NCBI GenBank assembly: GCA_037501455.1
Contig: CM074856.1
Location: 101,959,001 to 102,023,000, forward strand
Direction: 5' to 3'
Length of the DNA: 64,000 nucleotides
Source of the DNA: Lantana camara
Taxonomy: Eukaryota > Streptophyta > Magnoliopsida > Lamiales > Verbenaceae
Position 1 is the stretch's first letter. The number at the start of each line of letters is the position of its first letter. The translations under genes and the position numbers were made by a program. A model generated the notes under the pieces. It was not told the origin of the DNA. It ran no database searches and saw only the letters and a list, made by a program, of their open reading frames with translations. Below are positions 11,805-23,627 of this stretch, one piece after another.

Positions 11805-14800
11805 TTTGACACCCTGCTCGTTCACACGTACAGGTTTGTACCACGTGTGAGTTTATTTTCCGTAATTGTATTTATTTTTCTTTTTTATTTGATGCATTCA
11901 TATTTTATTTTTATTGTTTCTTATATGAATTATTTGAAATTATGTAAAATATGTGATTTAAATATCAAGAAAATGCCCTAAGTGAAACTACGATGTGAAT
12001 TCTTGTGAATTATAAATTTATTATATGTGAATTTTATTCCCTAGCATGCTAATTTTGTGAATTATGTGAAATACGTGATTTAAGGATGTAATTTCATGAT
12101 TTTAAAATATGTGGACTTCATTGAAAATTTGGTTTTGGACTTATTTGCAACTTTTTGAAAGTTTTGGACTCATTTGGAAAATGAGTCATTTTGGTACATT
12201 TGTGTACGTTTTAATTTATATCTTGAGCTCCGGCACTCGGATTCGAGTGACATCTTCGGCGTTCAACTCCTTTCGACGATCCAGACGCAATGGAACAAGT
12301 TTTGTAATTTTTCGATGCCGTTTCAACTCCCGACGAAGCCAATTTCAGTCACGCGTACCTTATACGCCCCTATGACCTATATTTGATCTATTAAACCCTA
12401 ACCTTGTACTTTGTTTGACTTAAATACAATCTAAAGTCATCTCTTTCCCTCATTTGGCTGCTGCTACATGAGCCAAACCCAGCAAGAAGGAAGGAAGAGA
12501 AGCAACAAGGCCAAATCTCCATTTTTTGCCCTTTTTTAGCTCATCCGAATACCCCTTCTCTTCTAAGCTTCAAGGTAAGTTAGAATTCTTAATCTCCACG
12601 TTCTAAGCTCTAATTTCATCCATGATTTTCTTGGAATAAGCATGAGATTATATGATTTTGATTCAAGGCATGAATAGTTAGGTTAAAAATGGAATAACTT
12701 GATCTTTTGAGCTCCTTTCACTTCCGAATTGTATCGTGAATATAGGTGGTTGTTTTGTGTGAATTTTATGCATGTTTTTCATGGTTTTAGCTGCTGGTTT
12801 GTACCCATACCTGTTGTTGCGTGTGCTGCTATGTGTTTGAAGGAAAAACAGGGGATTTTTGTTAGCTTAAAAGCATGAAATATGTTGAGCTTTTTCACCC
12901 CGTTTTGCTGTCACTTTGTTGCCGCTGCTGTGTATTGATTTTAGGCCTGAATTTGCTGCGTTTTTTAGTTATTGTTGCTGTCAATTTGCTGCCCTAATTG
13001 CTGCTTGATTGCTGCTACGTTTCCCTGCATTCTTCCCCTTTTTTGAGCTGCTGCTAATGCTGTTCGTTGCCATAAATCGAAAGAAAATATAATTGAAGTC
13101 GCGACCGCAACTTATTTAGTGAAGAAACTGGTCGCGCCCGTCTGTGTAGTTGCTGCATTTAGTTTCTTTCCCCATCTTTGTACGTGAGATGCATGTGTAT
13201 ATAGATATTATATGTAATTAAATGTTAAATTTGAAATGCATGCAGTACGTTATGGCCTTCAATGTCCCCATTCCATGCATGCTTTAGATTAATGTTTTTC
13301 TTATTTAATTTGTATACGTTAAATGCATATGCTGTGTATGTGTGTGTGCATACATGAGATTGTGGTGTGTGTGTCCGTGTGTTTATGTAATTGTGAGGTT
13401 TGTGTATGTGTGTTTATATGATATATATGTGTATACGTAACTATATTATGTGCATGTGTGTACGTGTATGAATATATATGTATATATATTATATTATATG
13501 CTATCTACTCTATGTTGAATTTATGGGATTAATTGATAACAGTTCATGTGATAATGTGGCTTCAACATGGACATCCTAAATGGTTAATCTTGAATAATTA
13601 AATGACTTGATCATATATATAAAACATGCATGGGTTTGTGTACGTGAATGAATATATATATACTACATGTTATATGTTATGAATATAATATGGAATTTTT
13701 TTGTTAAGTTTATATATGTTAGGATCTTAATTAATTCGATCTCGCGTGCATGATTTTCGTGCCTCTTTAATTTATTTCCTTTGCCTCTTATTTTTTTAAT
13801 TTTAAATTATTAGCAATGTAAACCTGTTAGGTTATATGTTAAGTTTCTTGAATTAATTTTATGGATTCATTTGATACGAGATACACGTGATATGAATTTG
13901 AACACCTTAAGTGGTACCTTCTTGCACTTCATTTGCATAAATCGCATCCATTGCATCGCCGTGCGTCTAAATGGTACATAATTGAGTCTAAGTCTTTAGT
14001 ATTGCGTTTATTGTCACAGGGGTACTTCCGGTAGGAGCAGTGCCCGAGATTTAAGGTTGTTGGGATTGTTTTCTCGCACCACACTACACTTTTTTGTTCA
14101 AAGGTGAGGTTTAGGATCTTTTTGTATAGTTAAACGACCTATGACCTTTAAATGCTCGTTTTCTAGCCCGCATACGATTATATATTATATATATAGTTAA
14201 ATATGTGTAATGTACGATATGTTTATGATCTTGTTACCAAGTTTCGGCTTTCAAAAGGGTTATATCTATGAGCATATATGAGCTTATGTTTTTAATGAGA
14301 GTTTAATGTTATGAAAGCTTAACGCTAATGTATGTAATGTTAATGGTTTGTAATGAGCGAGAATGCAACGAAAAGGTAATGTAATGGAACGTTGGATCCA
14401 TGGAGGCTACGGGTTAGGACGTCCGGTACGGTATAGGCCCGTCTGGATAAGCCTAAACTTGGTTTCCCTCCGAGGTACTACGCGCGACCCTGGGAGGTTG
14501 GGAAGGTGTGGTCCTCTTGATACCTTCGGTATGAAGTCGGGGAGGACTCGTGTGGATTAGCTACCCCTCGAGGAATTTATAATAACACTCGTGTGGGTTA
14601 ATCGCCCCTCGAGGAATTTACTAAAGGATGGCTAGGGTTGACGGATCCTTCCATCACCGAAGTAGGGGATTGAATGTGATTTGTTTTATGTAATGTAATG
14701 TAATGAGAAGTAACAGTGGATGCTCATACTCGCCGAGCTTAATGAAATGGTTGGATTATGGAACGGGAATAGAGTCTTTATTAATGTAATTTATACGTAT

Positions 14801-15363
14801 ATGATATGTAAAGTTCTTTGAAAATGATTTGGTATGAAAAACCTATTCCCGATTCATAACCTTTATCTTTTACGTGCTTTGCTTTATATGTACAGTGTGT
14901 GGGTGTGCGTTAGTCCCCTCACTCAGTCGAGATATGACTGACACCTCTCTTTTACCACCTTTAGTTTGCAGGTCTTTTGAGCACGAGCTAGGCGGAGAAG
15001 TGGGTCATTCGAGTCTCACTTTTAGGTATAGGTCGTGCTAGGTGCATTGCATTCATTTTGTCTTGTATTTAATGAATTGATCATCTTATGAATGTTGTTT
15101 TGGAAATAGGAATTGTTATGGCCACGTATATTTGATCATTTGATGTATATTTCAATTTTGGGAATTTCATATTAGTAGAACTTCTTTGCTTCTGCTATTT
15201 GTCTATTTGTTACGCACTCTAGTTTAGTTTTAGCTCCGCCTAGCCTAGTGAGTGTGTGGTCTCCCGTTCGCTTAGACTTGAGCTCGTGTTTGGACTTCTC
15301 ATTTCATATGCGGGTTCGGGTTTAAGTGCGGGGGATGTGGTGGCCCGCGCTCCGGGTGCTACA
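11805..15363 (+). mobile_element. B: 5' LTR of a gag-only retrotransposon, 3,559 bp
   Basis: The LTR starts at 11,805 with TTTGACACCC (a TG-to-TT change relative to the 3' LTR, TGTGACAGCCC). It ends GGGTGCTACA at 15,363, followed by a PBS. The 5-bp TSD GGGTA lies at 11,800-11,804 and 31,897-31,901. Modules: a near-G-box start, donor CAAG/GTAAGT (GT at 12,575), inverted repeat AAGTCGCGACCGCAACTT (13,096-13,113), middle exon-like block 14,020-14,103 between CAG and AAG/GTGAGG, CAGTC/GACTG stem (14,923-14,941), TTTGCAG (AG at 14,970) and the GCTAGGCGG pair (14,987-14,995 and 15,236-15,244). AT- and GT-rich tracts fill 13,320-13,700. No gene lies within it. Confidence 0.95.
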
Positions 15364-15371
15364 TCCCAAAG

Positions 15372-15384
15372 TGGTATCAGAGCT
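15372..15384 (+). other. Primer-binding site of element B (tRNA-iMet)
   Basis: TGGTATCAGAGC lies 8 nt downstream of the 5' LTR end, complementary to the 3' end of initiator-Met tRNA. Confidence 0.9.
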
Positions 15385-15562
15385 TCGGGTTGCAAAACCG
15401 GAGTTCTAGTGTCGTGTTGAGTCTGTCTAGGTCGCACGGCGTAGGACAACGCGGGTGTGTGACTTCATGTGCTTATTTGTTTACCTCTTTGTTAATTGTG
15501 CACATGAACATATATTGACCCGCACGCATATGTATTGGAATTTCTTAATTTTTGCAGAAATA

Positions 15563-16693
15563 TGCCTCCAAGAAGACATCACCGTCGAGAAAGATCCCCC
15601 AAGCGTCGTCATCATCGGGATCACTCTCCTCAACCAGGGAATAATAATCCACCACCCCCATAGATGGATCCGCGGAATTTTATGGAGAGACTAGCAGCGT
15701 TCTTGGAACAACGAAATCAAGAAATGAACAATGCCGCCGATAATTATGGTGGAGGTCTTATTACAGCCACCCTTAGGGAATTCAACAATCAAAACCCACC
15801 GGTATTCATTGGTGGAAATGACATTCAAGCCGAAGAATGGTTGGTATAAACGAATCGAATATGGAATTTTATACCTTGTGGACCGGATGAGAAACTCCAA
15901 TGTACTCTTACCATGATACAGGGACAAGCGTATAATTGGTGGTCGAGTATCCAGGTGAAACTAGAGGCCTCCGGGGAAGAAATTACTTGGGAAGTGTTCG
16001 TTCAGAAGTTCAAGAGCAAGTATGTCCCGAAAGCTATCCGGAATAGACGCTGGAGAGAGTTTATGGATCTCAAGCAAGGGGGGGATGTCGGTGACGGACT
16101 ACATAAATGAGTTTGAGAGGCTTTCTCGCTACGCCCCTAATATTGCTAATGATGATGAGAGTAAGGCTTCACAATTTCTTCAAAGACTTCGGGAAGATAT
16201 GAAGGATGCGTTGGAAGCTTTAAATACTAGCACGTGGGCGAAAGTGACCGACAAGGCTTTGAGAGTTAAGGACCGGGTAGTTATGAGGAGAAAGAGTGCA
16301 CATACCGGCCAAGGTTCTAGTTCGGGTACTCAAATGATGCTTGGAAAGAGGCCGATGTATGAAGTTCATCCCCTTCCAAATCCTCCAAACAAGCAACCTA
16401 AACTGGCGAATCCAAATCCTCAATTGGCTACCAAGGGTCCCGAGTGTGTACATTGCCGATGAACAAATCATTTGTCGGAGAATTGTTGGAAACTTCACAA
16501 GAGGTGCTTCGGATGTGGGTCACCGGAGCATATGTTAGATCGATGCCCACGCAAGAGGCTGGATTATGTGGCGGGAGGAAATTCGAGGCCCGCGATTCAA
16601 GCTCAGGCATATGCTTTGGGTGGAGGAGGAGAAAGAGCGGTGGAGGTTAATCAAAATGCCGCGGTGGAAGGTATAATTGCATACATAGCATAA
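15563..16693 (+). pseudogene. Ty3/gypsy-type gag remnant (element B)
   Basis: This encodes a decayed capsid/nucleocapsid polyprotein. A start codon at 15,563 opens a basic, His/Arg-rich N-terminus. A capsid-like region follows (AEEWL at about 15,828; QGQAYNWW at 15,919; KFKSKYVPKAIR; MSVTDYINEFERLSRYAP), typical of the Retrotrans_gag family. Near the end there are two CCHC zinc knuckles (from CVHC at about 16,446 and CFGCGSPEHMLDRC at about 16,508). It carries in-frame stops at about 15,661, 15,847 and 16,460, plus a frameshift at a run of seven Gs near 16,078-16,084. It ends at 16,693 and no protease, reverse transcriptase or integrase follows before the PPT. The whole element therefore looks like the TR-GAG class, needing enzymes from another element. 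Confidence 0.9.
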
Positions 16694-17078
16694 CATCACA
16701 TGCATTGGTCGATCCCGAGACCATTTATTCATTTATTTTCGAGATGCATTATTGTAATTGTTGTTTTCACTCCCTTGTTTGCCCTTTACTCACGCATGCC
16801 TTCGTTGTAAATTTCTTTTGAGAGTTCTTGGTGAGATTTTACGTTGACGTGAGTGTTCGGTAAGCTTGAGGGTCGAGTTCTCCTTGTCAACGTGAGAGAC
16901 CCATCGAGAAGAGGTAAGACTTGAGTCAGGCTTGACAACAGTGAAGTTTTCGGTTGAGGTACAAGACTAAAGAAGACAAGAGATCGAAAATTGAAGAGTT
17001 CACTCGAGAGATCAATGAGAAAATGAGAAGTTTTATCCTGAGTGGTTCGAAGTCCCGAGCCGGACCTGAGGACAAGTC
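16694..17078 (+). other. Non-coding 3' internal segment of element B
   Basis: About 385 bp lie between the end of gag and the PPT with no pol sequence. It contains GAGAG-rich stretches but no hairpin array like those of the LARD-like elements. Near 17,060 it reads GGACCTGAGGACAAGTCC, matching the segment just before the E7 3' LTR (45,744-45,761), which ties B and E7 together. Confidence 0.7.
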
Positions 17079-17097
17079 CTTTTTAAGGGGTGGAGTT
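17079..17097 (+). other. Polypurine tract of element B
   Basis: TTTTTAAGGGGTGGAGTT immediately precedes the 3' LTR start (TGTGACAG at 17,098). This is the standard position for plus-strand priming. Confidence 0.8.
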
Positions 17098-20030
17098 TGT
17101 GACAGCCCGTTCGTTCGTACGTACAGGTTTGTACCACGTGTGAGTTTATTTTCCGTAATTGTATTTAATTTTCTTTTTTATTTGATGCATTCATATTTTA
17201 TTTTTATTGTTTCTTATATGAAATATTTGAAATTACGTGAAATATGTGATTTAAATGTCAAGAAAATGCCCTAAGTGAAACTACGATGTGAATTCTTGTG
17301 AATTATGAATTTATTATATGTGAATTTTTTTCCCGAGCATGCTAATTTCGCGAATTATGTGAAATACATGATTTAAGGATGTAATTGCATGATTTTAAAA
17401 TATATGGACTTAATTGAAAATTTGATTTTGGACTTATTTGCAACTTTTTGAAAGTTTTGGACTCATCTGGAAAATGAGTCATTTTAGTACATTTGTGTAC
17501 GTTTTAATTTATATCTTGAGCTCCGACACTCGGATTCGAGTTCCGTCTTCTGCGTTCAACTCCTTTCGACGATCCAGACGTAATGGAACAAGTTTCGTAA
17601 TTTTTCGATGCCGTTTCGACTCCCAACAAAGCTAATTTCAGTCATGTTTACCTTATACGCCCCTATGACCTGTATTTGAGCTATTAAACCCTACCATTGT
17701 ACTTTGTTTGACTTAAACACAATCCAAGTCCATCTCTTTCCCTCATTTGGCTGCTTCTTCACGAGCCAAACCCAGCAAGAAGGAAGGAAGAGAAGCAACA
17801 AGGCCAAATCTCCATTTTTGGCCCTTTTTTGAGCTCATCCGAATACCCCTTCTCTTCCAAGCTTCAAGGTAAGTTAGGATTCTTAATCTCCATGTTCTAA
17901 GCTCTAATTTCATCCTTGAATTTCTTGGAATAAGAATGAGATTATATGAGTTTGATTCAAGGCATGAATAGTTAGGTTAAAAATGGAATAACTTGATCTT
18001 TTGAGCTCCTTTCAGTTCCGGATTGTATCGTGAATATAGGTGGCTGTTTTGTGTGAATTTTATGCATGTTTTTCATGGTTTTAGCTACTGCTTTGTACCC
18101 ATACCTGCTGCTGCGTGTGCTGCTATGTTTTTTAAGGAAAAATAGGGGAGTTTTGTTAGCTTAAAAGCATGAAATATGCTGAGCTTTTTCACCCCGTTTT
18201 GCTGTCACTTTGTTGCCCGCTACTGTGTGTTGATTTTAGGCCAGAATTTGCTGCGTTTTTGAGTTATTATTGCTGTCAATTTGCTGCCCTAATTGCTGCT
18301 TGATTGCTGCTACGTTTCCCTACATTCCTCCCCTTTTTTGAGCTGCTGCTAATGTTGTTCGTTGCCATAAATCAAAAGAAAATATAATTGAAGTCGCTAC
18401 CGCGACTTATTTAGTGAAGAAACTGGTCACGGCCGTGACCTATGTAGCTGCTACATTTAGTTTCTTTTCCCATCTGTGTACGTGAGATGTATGTGTATAT
18501 ATATATTATAAGTAATTAAATGTTAAATTTGAAATGCATGTAGTACTTTATGGCCTTCAATGTCCCCATGCCCTGCATGCTTTAGATTAATGTTTTTCTT
18601 ATTTAATTTGTATACATTAAATGCATATGTTGTGTATGTGTGTGTGCATGCATGAGATTGTGGTGTGTGTGTCCGTGTGTTTATGTAATTGTGAGGTTTG
18701 TGTATGTGTGTTTATATGATATACATGTGTATATGTAACTATATTATGTGCATGTGTGTACGTGTATGAATATATATGTATATATATTATATTATATGCT
18801 ATCTACTCTATGTTGAATTTATGGGATTAATTGATAACAGTTCATGTGATAATTTGGCTTCAACGTGGACATCCTAAATGGTTAATCTTGAATAATTAAA
18901 TGGCTTGATTTTATATATATAACATGCATGGGTTTGTGTACGTGAATGAGTATAAATATATATTTATATATAATATACTACATGTTATATGTTATGAATA
19001 TAATATGGAATTGTTTTATTAAGTTTATATATGTTAGGATCTTAATTAATTTGATCTTGCGTGCATGATTTTCGTGCCTCTTTAATTATTTCCTTTGCCT
19101 CGTATTTGTTTAATTTTAAATTATTAGCAATGTAAACATGTTAGGTTATATGTTAAATTTCTTGAATTAATTTTATGGATTAAATTGATACGAGATATCC
19201 GTGATATGAATTTGAACGCCTTAAGTGGTACCTTCTTGCACTTCATTTGCATAACTCGCATCCTTTGCATCGCCGTGCGTCTAAATGATACATTGTTGAG
19301 TCTAAGTCTTTAGTATTGTGTTTGTTGTCACAGGGGTACTTCCGAGAGGAGCAGTGCCCGAGATTTAAGGTTGTTGGGATTGTTTTCTCGCACCACACTA
19401 TACTTTTTTGTTCAAAGGTGAGGTTTAGGATCTTTTTGTATAGATAAATGACCTATGACCCTTAAATGCTCGTTTTCTAACCCGCATACAATTATATATT
19501 ATATATATAGTTAAATATGTGTAATGTACGATATGTTTATGATCTTGTTACCAAGTTTCGGCTTTCAAAAGGGTTATATCTATGAGCATATATTTAATGA
19601 AAGTTTAATGTTTATGAAAGCTTAACGCTAATGTATGTAATGTTAATGGTTTGTAATGAGCGATAATGCAACGAAAAGGTAATGTAATGGAACGTTGGAT
19701 CCATGGAGGCTACGGGTTAGGACGCCCGGTATGGTAGAGGCCCGTCTGGATAAGTCTAAACTTGGTTTCCCTCCGAGGTATTACGCGCGACCCTGGGAGG
19801 TTGGGAAGGCGTGGTGCTCTTGATACCTTCGATATGAAGCCGGGGAGGACTAGTGTGGATTAGCTACCCCTCGAGGAATTTATAATGACACTCGTGTGGG
19901 TTAATCGCCCCTCGAGGAATTTACTCATGGATGGCTAGGGTTGACGGATCCTTCCATCACCGAAGCAGGGGATTGCATGTGATTTGTTTTATGTAATGTA
20001 ATATAATGAGAAGTAACGGTGGATGCTCAT
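17098..20030 (+). mobile_element. B: 3' LTR, left part
   Basis: It is collinear with the 5' LTR from its first base and interrupted at 20,030 by array A; the remainder is at 31,272-31,896. It differs from the 5' LTR at scattered substitutions and small indels, so the insertion is older than that of E7. It keeps better copies of the palindrome module: AAGTCGCTACCGCGACTT (18,391-18,408) and the perfect GGTCACGGCCGTGACC (18,425-18,440), which is damaged in the 5' LTR. Donor GT at 17,869; the middle exon-like block ends at GT 19,418. The TSD CTCAT (20,026-20,030) marks the insertion of A. Confidence 0.95.
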
Positions 20031-22222
20031 TGTAACGCCCCGAATTTCAGACAGTCAGGTACGCTCGACACGTGTGAGTTGAGCGCTAGGATTTTATTTT
20101 ATTACTTTCGTTTATTCAATTTATATGTATTATATGAATTTTGTAAATTGCATTTCAACATGATTACGTGAAAATATATGAAATACGTGTCAACTTGAGA
20201 ATTATTTGATAAAGTGAGGTTTAATTGTTGGAAGCATGATTAGGAGCTCTAGACTTGAAAACATGCATGAATTCTTGAAGAATTTGAAGTTATATGATAA
20301 ACTCAATTATGAGCTTGAAGTGGATGAATTGTGATGATCAAGCATGATTTAAGTGTTTATGTTGGATTTTATTATATCTTAAGTATGCTAACATGTTTCC
20401 TTCATGATTTATTGCAATTAAGATTGAATTATATGAGTGTTGATGAATTTGGAAATCATTTTTTGCCTCCCCTATTCTTCATCCCCTGTTTCTGTAACTT
20501 CTGCGTAACGGGAACGGCCCTTCCCGTTCCCTTTGTATTTAGGGAACGGCCGTTCCCATGTGTTTGAAATGTGTGCTTGGCGGCGAGGACGGGAACGACT
20601 GTTCCCACTTTGTCTCACAGACGGGAACGACCGTTCCCATCTTCGGGGAGCATCTTCAGGAGTGGGGAACGGCCCTTCCCATTTTGTACTAAAACCCGGA
20701 ACGGCCGTTCCCAGCCCTCTGGAGGTGCAGAAACATTCTGCATGAAATTGGAATTTTGGAATCCAATTCCAATGGATTATTTAACCCCAATTTGTGATTA
20801 TATGATCAATTACATGCCAAAACATGATATTTGCATGCTACATTGTTTATTGCACGATGTCTCGTACTTGATCACGCTGTGCGTCTTCTATGGAGTAATA
20901 TGCTTGAATTATGGTCTCATGCACGTACATTGTCCCGTTTCTTATTCAGTTACTCTCCAAGGAGGAGATTGTCGAGCATGAGCACGTTCATGTGTCCACA
21001 AGTCGTTGTGTAGCCTGTCAAGTGAGGTTTAATTGCTAGCTATATAGAATCCGTATTTCCCTTATGTGATCTTTCGGCCAAAAAGGTATTTATATCTATA
21101 ATTTTCATGAAACTACTTATCACATCAAGCAAGTCATGTTCATGAAACGCAAGCAAGCCATGTTATTGTCATGAATGAAGCATGTTTTAGGCGAGTAGCA
21201 TGACCGTTCACGTTGGGCCCGAGGGTAGTGGCTAGAGCCAACCGGGGAAAGCAAGGGCTGACGGGTAACTCTGGCGCTATCCTCACCACATTTGGGATGA
21301 CCCCTGAATCCGCTGGGAGATTAGTGGAGGAATGAGTTCCGGGCTTAGGGATTGATGTACCCTCTGCTCAACACGTCGTGGATGGTAAAGGCTAGCTACC
21401 TTTCCATCATTGGAGGGAAAAGGAGACTAGAGACGGGTCCGATACCACGTATTATCCTATGGTTATTGCATGATTTCCATACCATGAATGTGTTAATTAA
21501 TTACACTATCGCACGATTGCACGATAATTGAATTGCATGATCACCTATTAATTAATAATCAAGCAAGCATGTTTTACGTACATCGGAGTAAGGTTGGAGA
21601 CCACCCTCACTCGCCGGGGCCATGTATTGATTGCATGAAAATGATCAAGTGTTTAATATTGATAGTTGTATTCTCGGGCGAAGGGTACTTATTCTTGAGC
21701 TTATATACTTATCCTTTATAAATCTTTACCCAAGAGTATAACTTGCATGTTATCTGCGCTAATATGTATTTAAACCCCTCACTCGGACTTCACAGACTGA
21801 CGCCTCCACCTTTCAGGTTACTGCAGGTGCACGCTAGGCGGGAGTCGAGTCGAGTCGAGTCCAATTCATGTAGTCGAGTCAACCATGGTTCGTGTAATTG
21901 GTTATTTGTTATTACTCATGAAATTGTGGTTAATACTATTGTTTTATATTTGAAGATGAAAATATATTGATATGTAAAGTTAGAATATATTTTATTTGGT
22001 AAATGAGAAATGACATGACATGATAAATGGAAATATTTGATAGTGATTACTTTTTGCTTCCGCTAAATTCCGTTGCATGTATAAGTTAATCCCGCCTAGC
22101 TTGTCAGTTATTGCATTGTCACCCGTTCGCTATAGGTTAGTTCATGTACGGATTGGCCGTTTCGTGTGTGGATTGACCTATAGTGCGGGGGTATGGCACC
22201 TCCACGTGTACGGGGTGCTACA
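20031..22222 (+). mobile_element. Array A, LTR1 (2,192 bp)
   Basis: Starts TGTAACGCCCCG and ends GGGGTGCTACA, preceded by TSD CTCAT. It contains a G-box-like CACGTG near base 45 and six 16-bp palindromes of the type GGGAACGGCCGTTCCC (about 20,509-20,712). It also has the acceptor-like CTGCAG (AG at 21,825) and the GCTAGGCGG pair (21,833-21,841 and 22,092-22,100). It shares its 3' half with LTR2, while its 5' half has its own variants. The 136-residue reading frame across the palindromes is not a gene: it is created by the repeats. Confidence 0.97.
20509..20712. repeat. Cluster of six GGGAACG(G/A)CCGTTCCC palindromes (LTR1)
   Basis: Units lie at about 20,509, 20,542-20,557 (perfect), 20,591-20,606, 20,623-20,638, 20,665-20,680 and 20,697-20,712. 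The same cluster recurs at about 25,754-25,959 (LTR2) and 29,559-29,763 (LTR3). Other families have palindromes with the same ACGGCCGT-like core but different arms at the corresponding place in the LTR. Confidence 0.95.
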
Positions 22223-22229
22223 TCTAAGG

Positions 22230-22242
22230 TGGTATCAGAGCC
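22230..22242 (+). other. Primer-binding site, array A copy 1
   Basis: TGGTATCAGAGCC, 8 nt after LTR1; complementary to initiator-Met tRNA. Confidence 0.92.
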
Positions 22243-23610
22243 CGGTTGCAAAATCGAGGTTCTAGTGTCGTGTCGAGTCAAGTCTAGGTCGTACGGCATA
22301 GGAATTACTTGACAAATTGAGAGTCTTGCATATTATTTGAATGACTTGATCTACTTGAATTACCTGAAATACTTGATAGCTTGTGTCTTGCATTGATTTA
22401 CGCTATTAATTGTCAATTAATTGATCTTGAATTACCTGAAATTATGTGATCAACGTGTCTTATTTTAAACATTGATGAATTACTGTTGCATTTTATATTA
22501 AATTCTCGTTATCGGCATCAAGTATGTGATAAATATGTGATATGAACACGCCTTATCCACATGTATTTAGTTTCAAGTGAGTTTGAGTGACAGGTTTTCG
22601 AAATGTATGAATCAAGGCCGGACGATTTTGGAGATTTAGGAGACTGTGAGAAAACTAGAGACGAATCCACCATTCGAACCAAGTCTGCAATTTGATCAAC
22701 AAGAAAGGGACACCAGCATTGAACTTAACATTTCTACGGTGACAGGTTCTTCAATGCATTCATAGACACATGCATCATAATTGTTAATTAAATTGCTTCT
22801 CATTTATAAATATTGTTATAAGTGTTATTGAGATTATCTAATTGATGCATTAAGTATATGCTTAAATTAGTTGAAGTATTTAAATTGCTTTACTTATAAG
22901 TATATCTTTAAGTTAATATAAGTGTTTCAACGTGTTGCATTTTAAATTATTGGTGGGTATACTATGTGCATTGACACTTTAACCATCATGCATTATTTAG
23001 TGTTTAATGTTAATAGGCTCTTCCTATGCTCTGCACAATCCTTGCTCCTATTCCTACCAACTTGAATTTAAAGAAGAGATCTCTGAATCATCGGGTATCA
23101 TGTTTGTAACCGGGTCATTCCATTTTGCTTGAAGTTTAGCAATGTTTTGGGGCTGTGAGAATTATTCGTCCAGGATTTAGTAAGAGGAGGTATGATATAG
23201 GTAATAGGAAAATTTTGGGAACTAGAAAATGATGATAAGTTGAAGCAGATAAATGTTCAGAGGGTTCTTCAACCTTCAGAAATTAATCAGTATTCCGGAG
23301 ATGCAATAGGAGTAAGAGAATGAACTTTTCTTGCTTCAGATTATGGTGTTGATCTTGTACATGTCAACTCTCTGGAAAGCATTAGGTGATTGTAGGATGT
23401 TGGAAAAATTTTAGTATCAGATTAAGGGGTGACAATTGGTGAGCTTCAAGTTGAGCATGCCAGTAACTGAAAAGATTAGAAAAGAACTATTAATGAAAAT
23501 CTTGATTAATAACAAGTAGGATAAGGAAAAGGTTACGGGATTGGAACCAGCCGAGAAGCTTGCAAGTGGGAAAGGACAGAATCAATTTGAGGAATAAGAA
23601 AATCTCCATT

Positions 23611-23627
23611 TTCTTAAGGGGGAGAGT
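23611..23627 (+). promoter_or_regulatory. Central polypurine-tract-like motif (array A)
   Basis: TTCTTAAGGGGGAGAGT closely matches the terminal PPT sequence (TCTTAAGGGGGAGAGAA before LTR2) but lies about 1.65 kb upstream of the 3' LTR. Matching motifs occupy similar places in E1 and E10. The role is inferred. Confidence 0.55.

Noticed and set aside
20571..20981. 136-residue frame (and similar 123-residue frames at 25,856 and 29,660) with repeated ERPFP words
   Set aside because: The repeats arise from reading through the GGGAACGGCCGTTCCC palindromes. Frames of similar length exist on the other strand, and there is no protein-family match.
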